DNA from: Thiobacillus sp. UBA2186
Lineage (GTDB): Bacteria; Pseudomonadota; Gammaproteobacteria; Burkholderiales; Thiobacillaceae
Reading direction: 5' to 3'
Length of the DNA: 13,533 nt
Assembly (NCBI GenBank): GCA_002327405.1
Contig: DCVO01000065.1
Span: forward strand, 1-13,533
The stretch's first letter is position 1, and each line of letters starts with the position of its first letter. The notes under the pieces are model-generated. The model did not search any database. It was not told where the DNA came from and saw only the letters and a program-made list of their open reading frames with translations. The position numbers and the translations under genes were made by a program. Below are positions 6,964 through 13,533 of this stretch, piece by piece.

Positions 6964-7514
6964 CACGCGACCTGCTTCAGTTCGAACACCGGGTACTTCC
7001 ATTTCCAGCTGGCGAGGTCTTCCTTCAGCGGCACCATGGAAATGCAGTCCACCGGGCAGGGCGCCACGCACAACTCGCAGCCCGTGCATTCCGATGCGAT
7101 GACGGTGTGCATCTGCTTGGCCGCGCCGAGTATGGCGTCGACCGGACAGGCCTGGATGCACAGGGTGCAGCCGATGCACAGGTTCTCGTCGATGAAGGCC
7201 ACGGATTTGGGCTTGGTCACGCCGTGGCTCTCGTCCAGCGGCTTGGGCTCCACGCCCAGCAGTTCGGCGAGCTTCTTCACGCCTTCCTCGCCGCCGGGCG
7301 GACACAGGTTGATGTCCGCCTCGCCCTTGGCAATCGCCGTGGCGTAGGGCTTGCAGCCGGGATAGCCGCACTGCCCGCATTGGGTCTGCGGCAGGATGGC
7401 GTCGATCTTCTCCACCATCGGGTCGCCCTCGACCTTGTACTTGAGCGCGGCAAAGCCCAGCACCGCGCCCAGCACGACGGCGATGCCCGCCATGACCAGA
7501 ATGGCGGCAAGCAT
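6963..7514 (-). CDS. rnfB: Rnf electron transport complex subunit B (polyferredoxin)
   Basis: A 183-aa iron-sulfur subunit (RsxB). An N-terminal membrane anchor (2-23) is followed by a four-cysteine [4Fe-4S] domain with Cys46, 49, 54 and 71 (QCGQCGYPGC) and a double ferredoxin domain with Cys113/116/119/123 and Cys143/146/149/153. It is the entry or exit point for ferredoxin electrons. A longer frame reaches 8150, but the ATG at 7514 is chosen because it overlaps the rnfA stop as TGATG and starts the hydrophobic anchor expected in RnfB. Its stop overlaps rnfC by one base. Length is close to that of the E. coli protein. Confidence 0.97.
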   Translation of the reverse strand: MLAAILVMAGIAVVLGAVLGFAALKYKVEGDPMVEKIDAILPQTQCGQCGYPGCKPYATAIAKGEADINLCPPGGEEGVKKLAELLGVEPKPLDESHGVTKPKSVAFIDENLCIGCTLCIQACPVDAILGAAKQMHTVIASECTGCELCVAPCPVDCISMVPLKEDLASWKWKYPVFELKQVA

Positions 7515-8092
7515 CAGATCTTGACCAGGCCGGAGAAGCCCATGAAGGCCAGGCTCATCAACCCCGCGGTGATCATGGCGATGCTGGTGCCCTGGAATAT
7601 TTTCGGCACATCCGCCGCTTCCATGCGCTCGCGGATGCCGGCGAACAGCACCAGCACCAGCGAGAAGCCGATGGCGCCGCCGGCGCCGAACAGCAGCGAC
7701 TCGACGAAATTGTGCTGCGCCTGAGCATTTAAGAGAGGAATGCCCAGCACCGCGCAATTGGTGGTGATGAGCGGCAGATAAATGCCCAGCACCTGGTACA
7801 GCAGCGGGCTGGTCTTGTGGATGAACATCTCGGTGAACTGCACGATGCCGGCGATGACCACGATGAAGGACAGCGTGCGCAAATAGAACAGATCGGTGCC
7901 GAGCAGGTATTCGTTGATGAGGTAGGACGCGCCCGAGGCCAGGGTCAGCACGAAAGTGGTGGCAAGGCCCATGGAAATGGAGGTTTCCAGCTTCTTCGAC
8001 ACGCCCATGAAGGGACACAGCCCAAGAATCTTGGACATGACGATGTTGTTCACGAACACCGTGCCGATGAGAAGAAGGAGGTAATGTTCCAA
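7514..8092 (-). CDS. rnfA: Rnf electron transport complex subunit A
   Basis: A 192-aa integral membrane protein (RsxA) with about six hydrophobic helices. Cys26 in ILGLCPFMGVSKK and Cys113 in LITTNCAVLG are the conserved cysteines that share an intramembrane iron-sulfur cluster with RnfE. The start codon is TTG at 8092, not ATG: it gives the family N-terminus (EHYLLLLIGTVFVNN), and AAGGG at 8102-8098 sits five bases upstream. It is the first gene of the operon, behind a good promoter at 8150-8122. The stop overlaps rnfB as TGATG. Confidence 0.97.
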   Translation of the reverse strand: MEHYLLLLIGTVFVNNIVMSKILGLCPFMGVSKKLETSISMGLATTFVLTLASGASYLINEYLLGTDLFYLRTLSFIVVIAGIVQFTEMFIHKTSPLLYQVLGIYLPLITTNCAVLGIPLLNAQAQHNFVESLLFGAGGAIGFSLVLVLFAGIRERMEAADVPKIFQGTSIAMITAGLMSLAFMGFSGLVKI

Positions 8093-8121
8093 GGCGGCCC
8101 TTAGCAGAGACGAGTATCCGA

Positions 8122-8150
8122 ATTATCCCGCCTGGACAGCCGATATTCAA
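8122..8150 (-). promoter_or_regulatory. Sigma-70-like promoter of the rnf operon
   Basis: On the minus strand, TTGAAT (8150-8145) and GATAAT (8127-8122) are separated by exactly 17 bases, close to the sigma-70 consensus. Transcription would begin near 8115, giving a ~23-base leader that contains the AAGGG ribosome site before the TTG start of rnfA. Confidence 0.7.
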
Positions 8151-8174
8151 CCGTGGCGGGAGGGGGGATATGCC

Positions 8175-8214
8175 GGAAACGCACGCTTAACGTGAAACAA
8201 CGCGAAGCGTTTCC
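8175..8214. repeat. Inverted repeat upstream of the rnf promoter
   Basis: GGAAACGC at 8175-8182 and GCGTTTCC at 8207-8214 are perfect inverted copies 24 bases apart, with an alternative inner pairing ACGCTT 8183-8188/AAGCGT 8205-8210. It lies ~25 bp upstream of the -35 box, so it could be an operator or activator site. No regulator is encoded nearby, and a role is only inferred from position. Confidence 0.35.
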
Positions 8215-8218
8215 ACGT

Positions 8219-8284
8219 CCCCCTCTCCCACGGGGAGAGGGGCCGGGGGAGAGGGTGCCACGGGGAGAGGGCCGGGGAGAGGGA
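8219..8284. repeat. REP-like hairpin cluster between ald and rnfA
   Basis: CCCCTCTCCC (8220-8229) and GGGAGAGGGG (8233-8242) form a perfect 10-bp stem with a 3-base loop. The right half is then repeated directly: cacggggagagggg at 8229-8242 and cacggggagaggg at about 8259-8271, each followed by a 'ccgggg(g)agaggg' word. This is the common 'ccctctccc' intergenic repeat of proteobacteria. It could help end ald transcription. A relative occurs at 10235-10319. Confidence 0.75.
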
Positions 8285-8339
8285 ACGGACACAGCGGCTG
8301 CTGCGTTCATGATTCGGGTTGGCGCAGCCGCCATGTCCG

Positions 8340-9425
8340 TTAGCGCTGTTTTTCGATGTCTTCGGCCAGTCCCGGATAGGTGATCTTGCCGCCGTGGATT
8401 TGCAAACCCCTGCCCAGGTGCGGGTTTTCCTCCGCCGCGCCAACGCCCTTGTCCGCCAATGCCAGCACGAAGGGCAGTGTGGCCTGGGTCAGCGCCAGCG
8501 TGGCGGTGCGCGCCACCGCCCCCGGCATGTTGGTCACGCAGTAGTGCACGATGTTCTCTTCGACGTAGAACGGCTCGCTGTGCGTGGTGGGACGCGAAGT
8601 CTCGCTGATGCCGCCCTGATCGATGGACACGTCCACCAGCACCGAGCCGGGGCGCATGGACTTGAGATGTTCGCGCGTGAGGATGTGCGGCGCGCGGCGT
8701 CCCGCCACCATGGCCGCGCCGATGACGATGTCGGACTGTTCGGCCGCCTGCGCCACTTCGCCCGGCGTGGCGAAAGCGGTTTCGCAGCGCGCGCCGTACA
8801 TTTCCTCGGCATGGCGCAGCCTGTCCGCGTCGCGGTCCAAAAGCCGCACCTGCGCGCCCAGGCCCACGGCCATGCGCACCGCGTTCATGCCCACCGTGCC
8901 GCCGCCGATCACGGCCACGCGCGCCGGCCACACTCCCGGCACGCCGCAGATCAGCGTGCCGTTGCCGCCGTAAGGCAGCATCAGGCCCAGCGCGCCCATC
9001 TGCGGCGCCATGCGCCCGGCGATTTCCGACATCGGCCTGAGCAGCGGAAAGCCGCCGCCGGCATCGGTCACCGTTTCGTAGCCGATCGCCGCCACGTTCT
9101 TTTCCAGCAGGGTTTTCGCCAGTTCCGGCGCGGCGGCGAGATGCAGATAGCAGAACAGTAGTTGGCCCGATTGCAAGAGCGGCGTTTCCGAAGCCTGCGG
9201 CTCCTTGACCTTGACCACCAGCTCTGCGCGCCAGACCTCCGCGGCCGAGTCCGCCACTTCCGCGCCGGCTTCGCGGTAGGCCGCGTCGGCAAAGCCGATG
9301 GCCGCACCCGCACTGGACTGCACCCGCACCGCGTGTCCTGCCGCGACCAGCGCGCGCACGCCGTCCGGCGTCATCGCCACGCGGTATTCGTGATTCTTGA
9401 TTTCCTTCGGTACGCCGATCAGCAT
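8340..9425 (-). CDS. ald: Alanine dehydrogenase
   Basis: A 361-aa NAD-dependent enzyme interconverting L-alanine and pyruvate plus ammonia. It begins with the family signature MLIGVPKEIKNHEYRVAMTP. Substrate and catalytic residues are in place: Arg15, Lys74 (VKVKEP), His95 (YLHLAAAP) and Asp270 (VDVSIDQGG). The NAD-binding glycine motif VIGGGTVG is at 173-180. The protein is about ten residues shorter than typical, at the C-terminus. The ATG at 9425 has AAAGG upstream. It is separated from rnfA by 247 bp containing REP-like hairpins and the rnf promoter, so it is probably a separate transcription unit. Upstream, 154 bp separates it from the antitoxin gene. Confidence 0.96.
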   Translation of the reverse strand: MLIGVPKEIKNHEYRVAMTPDGVRALVAAGHAVRVQSSAGAAIGFADAAYREAGAEVADSAAEVWRAELVVKVKEPQASETPLLQSGQLLFCYLHLAAAPELAKTLLEKNVAAIGYETVTDAGGGFPLLRPMSEIAGRMAPQMGALGLMLPYGGNGTLICGVPGVWPARVAVIGGGTVGMNAVRMAVGLGAQVRLLDRDADRLRHAEEMYGARCETAFATPGEVAQAAEQSDIVIGAAMVAGRRAPHILTREHLKSMRPGSVLVDVSIDQGGISETSRPTTHSEPFYVEENIVHYCVTNMPGAVARTATLALTQATLPFVLALADKGVGAAEENPHLGRGLQIHGGKITYPGLAEDIEKQR

Positions 9426-9579
9426 GGTTGTGCCTTTTGGATTCTTGCCGGTTTCAGATTAGCTCATCGATGCGAAATGCTGCCGTATCGCGAGACCCGC
9501 ATGATTTTTTTGCGGGCCGCGGCGATCCGGTGAAGCAAAGCCGTCAGCGGGGCCGCTTTTTCCGGCACCGGGCTAAAGC

Positions 9580-9858
9580 TCAGGTATGCGCCGACAGCTT
9601 TACCCCGAGCGCATGGACCACGCGAAGGATAGTGTCATAGCGCGGCTTGGCGCCGGGAGTCAGCGCCTTGTACAGACTTTCCCGCCCAGGCCCGGCATCC
9701 TTTGCAAGCTGGCTCATGCCGCGCGCTCTCGCCACGTCCTTGAGTGCCGTCAGGAAAAGCTCCGGGTTCTCGTCCTCCAGGGCGGCAGTCAGGTAGGCGG
9801 CAACGGCCTCGTCGCAGTCCAGATAGTCTGCTGCATCGAACTGAGTGAATTCGGTCAT
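9580..9858 (-). CDS. Antitoxin of HigA/addiction-module antidote type (HTH)
   Basis: A 92-aa protein of the 'probable addiction module antidote' family, whose members bind DNA and neutralise a RelE/HigB-type toxin. The N-terminal part (FTQFDAADYLDCDEAVAAYL, 4-23) is the toxin-contact type segment, and a helix-turn-helix covers roughly 34-90, with MSQLAKDAGPGRESLYKAL at 48-66. The ATG at 9858 overlaps the end of the toxin gene as ATGA, the usual toxin-first order of higBA-like pairs. The frame is intact although the toxin is frameshifted. Confidence 0.9.
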   Translation of the reverse strand: MTEFTQFDAADYLDCDEAVAAYLTAALEDENPELFLTALKDVARARGMSQLAKDAGPGRESLYKALTPGAKPRYDTILRVVHALGVKLSAHT

Positions 9859-10170
9859 GATTGCTCCTTGCGCAATGCGTCCGCCATTTCTTTGGCTCGC
9901 TTGATGTCACGTTTCCGGGTGGCTTTGTCGCCGCCAATCAACAGGAGATACACCACCTCGCCGTGCCGGGTAAAGTAAATTCCGGTAACCGGGGCCATGG
10001 TGAATCCGCATTTCCGGCACCCCCGAGCCTACCGGCTCGCAGTCCCCAAAATTGCCCGCTTCCGCCGAACGGATGCGTTTGGCAATCAGGGCCTTGCCCA
10101 CCTGATCCTTGAGGCCGGACAACCAGACATCGAACTCGTCTGATTTCAGGAAAGTGTTCACAATTGGCAT
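9855..10170 (-). pseudogene. Frameshifted RelE/HigB-type toxin (Gp49-like killer protein)
   Basis: The first 63 codons read MPIVNTFLKSDEFDVWLSGL through MRIHHGPGYR, the expected start of a phage Gp49-like/HigB addiction toxin. The frame then leaves the family. Skipping one base at 9981/9980 (an extra A in CGGAATTTAC) restores IYFTRHGEVVYLLLIGGDKA and RDIKRAKEMA to the C-terminus, ending in a TGA that overlaps the antitoxin ATG. The corrected product is 104 aa, a normal length. Unshifted, it ends early at 9907 with unrelated residues. The start at 10170 is supported by GGAG five bases upstream; a TTG at 10179 is an alternative. The change is either a real inactivating insertion or a sequencing error. 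Confidence 0.85.
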
Positions 10171-10234
10171 TGTCTCCAATCAGATACATTCGTCAAATTC
10201 CCAATCCATCGCGAGGCCCGCGCTCTCAGCCCAA

Positions 10235-10319
10235 CCCTCTCCCCGAGGGAGAGGGGGTAGATTTCCTTCTCCCTCGGGGAGAAGGTGGCGCGCAGCGCCG
10301 GATGAGGGCGCTTTTTTTT
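10235..10319. repeat. REP-like double hairpin
   Basis: CCCTCTCCC (10235-10243) pairs with GGGAGAGGG (10247-10255), and CCTTCTCCC (10265-10273) pairs with GGGAGAAGG (10277-10285); each is a perfect 9-bp stem with a 3-base loop. A GC stem and T-run follow. It belongs to the same broad family as the repeat at 8219-8284. It separates the toxin gene from the methylase remnant. Confidence 0.75.
10294..10319 (+). terminator. Terminator-like stem with T8 (plus strand)
   Basis: AGCGCC (10294-10299) pairs with GGCGCT (10307-10312) over a 7-base loop, and the run of eight T's begins with the last paired base (10312-10319). It has the form of an intrinsic terminator on the plus strand. No plus-strand gene is seen upstream of it, so it may simply be part of the REP-like repeat. 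Confidence 0.35.
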
Positions 10320-10375
10320 GTTCCAGCGGATTGTTTCAGCGAATTTCGTGACAGCTTCCGCTCCAGCCAATCGCC

Positions 10376-10531
10376 TCACGCATTGCCCTCTTCCACGATG
10401 CGGATTTCCTCATCGGTGAGGCCGTAAAGCTCGTACACCAGCGCGTCGATCTGGCGCTGGACCAGGGCCTTGTCGTGCGCGGTCCTCGCGGCGGCCAACG
10501 GTTTCGATGTGTGGGTTTTTATATTTACATG
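10376..10531 (-). pseudogene. C-terminal remnant of a DNA methylase/type IIG restriction-modification protein
   Basis: About 51 codons are open, bounded upstream by an in-frame TGA at 10534-10532 and ending at the TGA at 10378-10376. The translation includes LAAARTAHDKALVQRQID and ALVYELYGLTDEEIRIVE, the characteristic C-terminal ending of Eco57I-type/N6-adenine DNA methylase restriction-modification proteins. Nothing of the catalytic region is present, there is no proper start codon or ribosome site, and kup ends only 55 bp upstream (its stop codon begins at 10589), so the rest of the gene was lost. The bases just upstream (10510-10570) are A+T-rich, unlike their neighbours, and may mark the deletion or insertion joint. 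Confidence 0.75.
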
Positions 10532-10586
10532 TCATCCGGGACATGCATAAAAAATCGCGATTTCTATACGTATCGACGGCAAGTTT

Positions 10587-12491
10587 TCAAATCTCCACCT
10601 GCGTACCCAGCTCGATCACGCGGTTGGGCGGCAGCTTGAAGAATTCCATCGCGGTCGAGGCGCTGCGGTTCATCCAGGCGAACATTTTTTCGCGCCACAG
10701 GGCCATGCCCGGCAGCTTGCTGGGCAGGATGGTCTCGCGGTTGAGGAAGAACGAGGTTTCCATCATGTTGAAGGGCAGGCCAAGCGCCTCGCTGCGCGAC
10801 AGCGCCAGCGGGATGTCGGGCTCGTCCTTGAAGCCGTAGCGCACGATCATGCGCCAGGCGCCGTGGCCGAGATCGTCGATTTCGATCTGGTCGATTTCTG
10901 GCACGCTGGGCACTTCCTCGGTGACGACGGTGAGGAAAATCACGCGTTCGTGCAGCACCTTGTTGTGGATGAGGTTGTGCAGCAGCGCATGCGGCACGCT
11001 GGAATGGCTGGTGGTGAGGAACACCGCAGTGCCGGGCACGCGCTGCGGCGGGTGCGCCATCAGGCTTTCCAGGAAGGGCTCGAGCGGCAGGGTCTCGTCG
11101 GACTGCTTCTTCTGCAGCAGGGTGCGGCCTTTCTTCCAGGTGGCGAGCAAGGTGAAGACCAGCGCGCCGACCACCAGCGGGAACCAGCCGCCGTGCGGAA
11201 CCTTGGGCAGGTTGGCGGCGAAGAAGGCGAGGTCGATGGCGAGGAAGAAGGCGCCCAGCGCGAGCACCGCCCACAGGTTCTTCTTCCACAGCGAATACGC
11301 CACCAGCGAGGCGAGCAGGGTGTCGATGGCCATGGTGCCGGTGACGGCAATGCCGTAGGCGGCGGCGAGGTTTGACGAGTTCTGCAGCCCCAGCACCAGG
11401 CCGGCCACGCCGATGGCCAGCGCGGTGTTGATGAAGGGGATGTAGACCTGGCCGATTTCGCGGCTGGAAGTGTGGATGATGCGCATGCGCGGCAGGTAGC
11501 CCAGCTGGATGGCCTGGCGGGTGATGGAGTAGGCGCCGGAAATCACCGCCTGCGAAGCGATGATGGTGGCGAGCGTGGCGATGCCGATGAGCAGGTAGAT
11601 CGTGCCCTCCGGCGCCAGCAGGTAGAAGGGGTTTTCTATCGCCGCCGGATTGCGCAGCACCAGCGCGCCCTGGCCGAAGTAGTTGAGCAGCAGGGCCGGC
11701 AGGGTAAGCCCCACCCAGGCCGTGCGGATGGCCTGTTTGCCGAAGTGGCCCATGTCGGCGTACAGCGCCTCGGCGCCGGTCACTGCCAGCACCACCGAGC
11801 CCAGCGCGAGGAAACCGGCGAGATGGTTGTGCACGAAGAACATTACCGCGTATTGGGGACTGAGCGCCCACAGCACCTGCGGGTTGTGGATGATTTCCTT
11901 CACGCCAAGTGCGGCGAGGGTCAGGAACCAGACCAGCATGACCGGGCCGAAGAAGCTGCCGACCTGGGCGGTGCCCCAGCGCTGCACCACGAACAGGCCG
12001 ACCAGGATGACGAGCGCGATGGGGATGATGAATACGTGCAGGCCGGGGGTGGCGAACTCCAGGCCTTCCACCGCCGAGAGCACCGAGATGGCCGGGGTGA
12101 TGATGCCGTCGCCGTAGAACAGCGCGGCGCCGAACACGCCCAGGGTGAGGAAGGCCCATTTCAGTTCCGGCCGCTTGTGCGTGGCCTGCTGGGCCAGCGC
12201 AATCAGTGCCATGATGCCGCCCTCGCCGCGGTTGTCGGCGCGCATGATGAACAGCACGTATTTCAGCGACACCACCAGCATCAGCGCCCAGAACACCAGC
12301 GACAGCATGCCCAGCACATTGGCTTCGCTGACGCCGATGCCGTGGCTTTCGTGGAAGACTTCCTTGACGGCGTAGAGCGGGCTGGTGCCGATGTCGCCGA
12401 AGACCACGCCGATCGCGCCCAGGGTGAGTGCGGGCAGGCCGGTTTTTTGCGCAGTACTTATTGTTATTCCCCTCTCAACGCTTCGATGCAT
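10587..12491 (-). CDS. kup: Low-affinity potassium transport system protein Kup
   Basis: A KUP/HAK/KT-family potassium importer, probably a proton symporter in the inner membrane. Landmarks are GVVFGDIGTSPLYA at 28-41, RADNRGEGGIMAL at 84-96 and GDGIITPAISVLSA at 127-140, then about twelve hydrophobic segments to ~455 and a hydrophilic C-terminal domain. The length is 634 aa from the ATG at 12491, or 624 from the alternative start; the E. coli protein is ~622. ATG 12491 lies 28 bases inside pyrD and lacks a ribosome site. A strong site, GAGAGGGG, is followed seven bases later by ATA at 12461, which would begin (M)STAQKTGLPALTLG, a typical Kup N-terminus two bases after the pyrD stop. The true start is therefore uncertain. 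It is probably co-transcribed with pyrD. Confidence 0.96.
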   Translation of the reverse strand: MHRSVERGITISTAQKTGLPALTLGAIGVVFGDIGTSPLYAVKEVFHESHGIGVSEANVLGMLSLVFWALMLVVSLKYVLFIMRADNRGEGGIMALIALAQQATHKRPELKWAFLTLGVFGAALFYGDGIITPAISVLSAVEGLEFATPGLHVFIIPIALVILVGLFVVQRWGTAQVGSFFGPVMLVWFLTLAALGVKEIIHNPQVLWALSPQYAVMFFVHNHLAGFLALGSVVLAVTGAEALYADMGHFGKQAIRTAWVGLTLPALLLNYFGQGALVLRNPAAIENPFYLLAPEGTIYLLIGIATLATIIASQAVISGAYSITRQAIQLGYLPRMRIIHTSSREIGQVYIPFINTALAIGVAGLVLGLQNSSNLAAAYGIAVTGTMAIDTLLASLVAYSLWKKNLWAVLALGAFFLAIDLAFFAANLPKVPHGGWFPLVVGALVFTLLATWKKGRTLLQKKQSDETLPLEPFLESLMAHPPQRVPGTAVFLTTSHSSVPHALLHNLIHNKVLHERVIFLTVVTEEVPSVPEIDQIEIDDLGHGAWRMIVRYGFKDEPDIPLALSRSEALGLPFNMMETSFFLNRETILPSKLPGMALWREKMFAWMNRSASTAMEFFKLPPNRVIELGTQVEI

Positions 12492-13474
12492 TCGCGGACC
12501 AGTCCCGGCCCGCGGTAAATGAGTCCAGTGTAGACCTGAACCAGCTTTGCGCCAGCGGAAATTTTTTCCCGCGCGTCGGCGCCGGAGAGGATGCCGCCCA
12601 CGCCGATGATGGGCACTTCGTCCTGCAGCAGACGGGCAAGTTCGCTGATGACGGCGGTGGATTTCTCCCGCACCGGCGCACCTGACAGCCCGCCGGCTTC
12701 CTGTCCGTGTGCAAGGTGCGCGACCCGGTCGCGAGCCAGCGTGGTGTTGGTGGCGATCACCGCGTCCATGCGGTGGCGGCGCAAGAGCTCGGCGATGGCC
12801 GCGATCTGCTCGCCGTCGAGGTCGGGGGCGATCTTGAGCGCGATGGGCACGTAGCGGCCGTGGCTTTGAGCGAGTTCGCCCTGGCGCTGCTTCAATCGGG
12901 CGAGCAGTGCGCCTAAAGCGTCCGCGCTCTGCAGGTCGCGCAAATTCCTGGTGTTGGGCGAGGAGATGTTGACCGTGACGTAGCTCGCGTGGGCATACAC
13001 GGCATCGAGGCAGGCGAGATAATCGTCGGCCGCGCGCTCGATCGCGGTATCCGCGTTCTTGCCGATGTTGATGCCGAGGATGCCCGTGAACCTGGCAGCC
13101 TTGACGTTGGCGACCAGCACGTCAACGCCGTGATTGTTGAAGCCCATGCGGTTGATGATGCCGCGCACCTCGGGCAGGCGGAACATGCGGGGCCGCGGGT
13201 TGCCGGGCTGCGGGCGGGGCGTGATGGTGCCGATCTCGATGAAGCCGAAGCCCATGCGGGCCAGGCCGTCGATGGCTTCGCCGTTCTTGTCGAGGCCGGC
13301 GGCGAGGCCGATGCGGTTGGGGAAGCGCAATCCCATCACCTCGACCGGCTTGGCGGGCTCAGGCTTGCCGGCGGGCAGCATTCGGCCGGCGAGGTTCAGC
13401 GAGTGGATGGCGAGTTCGTGGGCGGTTTCCGCGTCTAGCGAAAACAGCAGAGGGCGGGCGATGTCGTAGAGCAT
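12464..13474 (-). CDS. pyrD: Dihydroorotate dehydrogenase (quinone), class 2
   Basis: A 336-aa, FMN-containing, membrane-associated enzyme that oxidises dihydroorotate to orotate with quinone, the fourth step of pyrimidine synthesis. The N-terminal helices (LYDIARPLLFSLDAETAHEL) are typical of class 2 enzymes that dock to the membrane. FMN and substrate segments include AAGLDKNGEAIDG at 58-70, INRMGFNN at 107-114 and NISSPNTRNLR at 169-179; Ser172 corresponds to the catalytic serine of the E. coli enzyme. GVGGI and QVYTGLIYRGP near the C-terminus bind the FMN phosphate. Length matches the family. The ATG at 13474 has little ribosome-site similarity. Its end abuts or overlaps kup. Confidence 0.97.
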   Translation of the reverse strand: MLYDIARPLLFSLDAETAHELAIHSLNLAGRMLPAGKPEPAKPVEVMGLRFPNRIGLAAGLDKNGEAIDGLARMGFGFIEIGTITPRPQPGNPRPRMFRLPEVRGIINRMGFNNHGVDVLVANVKAARFTGILGINIGKNADTAIERAADDYLACLDAVYAHASYVTVNISSPNTRNLRDLQSADALGALLARLKQRQGELAQSHGRYVPIALKIAPDLDGEQIAAIAELLRRHRMDAVIATNTTLARDRVAHLAHGQEAGGLSGAPVREKSTAVISELARLLQDEVPIIGVGGILSGADAREKISAGAKLVQVYTGLIYRGPGLVRECIEALRGE

Positions 13475-13533
13475 CGCGCGATTGTAGCGATTCGGCCCGT
13501 GTCAGGCGACGTCGGGGGTGCGAGCCTCGGGCT

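Noticed and set aside
5263..7347. 694-codon plus-strand frame
   Set aside because: Antisense shadow of rnfC and rnfB; the opposite strand carries clear iron-sulfur and FMN motifs in overlapping operon genes.
10552..10563. 12-bp palindrome AAATCGCGATTT after kup as a terminator
   Set aside because: The stem would be only four A-T pairs around CGCG; the T-run is suggestive but stability is too low to call.
11472..12518. 348-codon plus-strand frame
   Set aside because: Antisense to kup, with His/Gln/Asp-rich translation typical of reversed GC-rich membrane-protein genes.
13481..13505. Possible pyrD promoter (TACAAT at 13486-13481, CTGACA at 13505-13500)
   Set aside because: The spacer is only 13 bases and the -10 box sits within seven bases of the ATG; not convincing, and the upstream region is cut by the window edge.

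Overview
The window looks like a chromosomal segment of a GC-rich betaproteobacterium. The reasons are the gene set and order (rnfABCDGE, then nth, then a DUF1841 gene), class 2 PyrD, the codon bias, and short dispersed repeats of the kind common in environmental Betaproteobacteria. The genus cannot be named from sequence alone. Every gene I can support lies on the minus strand, so the biological reading order runs from high to low coordinates.

Housekeeping block, 13474-10587: pyrD (quinone-linked dihydroorotate dehydrogenase) is followed by kup (potassium uptake). The kup start codon is unclear. The only in-frame ATG lies inside pyrD without a good ribosome site, whereas a perfectly placed ribosome site precedes an ATA that would give a typical Kup N-terminus.

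Small accessory patch, 10531-9580: the last ~50 codons of a DNA methylase/type IIG restriction-modification protein, a cluster of REP-like hairpins, and a HigB/HigA-type toxin-antitoxin pair whose toxin gene carries a one-base frameshift. Next comes ald (alanine dehydrogenase, 9425-8340).

Rnf/Rsx block, 8150-2621: a strong sigma-70-like promoter (TTGAAT, 17 bp, GATAAT) and a TTG start launch rnfA, rnfB, rnfC, rnfD, rnfG and rnfE. These encode a membrane complex that couples ferredoxin/NADH electron transfer to an ion gradient or to reduction of partners such as SoxR. Genes within ABC and within DGE overlap by 1-4 bases. A ~145-bp imperfect palindrome separates the two halves. A tiny, very basic 50-aa gene is fused by an ATGA overlap to the end of rnfE.

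Repeat region, 2620-1994: three inverted-repeat structures occupy the gap between the Rnf operon and nth, including a 435-bp element with 23-bp terminal inverted repeats. nth (endonuclease III), a DUF1841 gene and an exported START-like protein follow.

Left edge, 1-260: a second, 229-bp inverted-repeat element contains a 30-bp tandem duplication. Its end supplies the stop codon of the START-like gene.

I do not see a large novel system. The best leads are the small rnfE-coupled gene, the partitioning of the rnf operon by unrelated repeat families, the frameshifted toxin, and the kup start codon.
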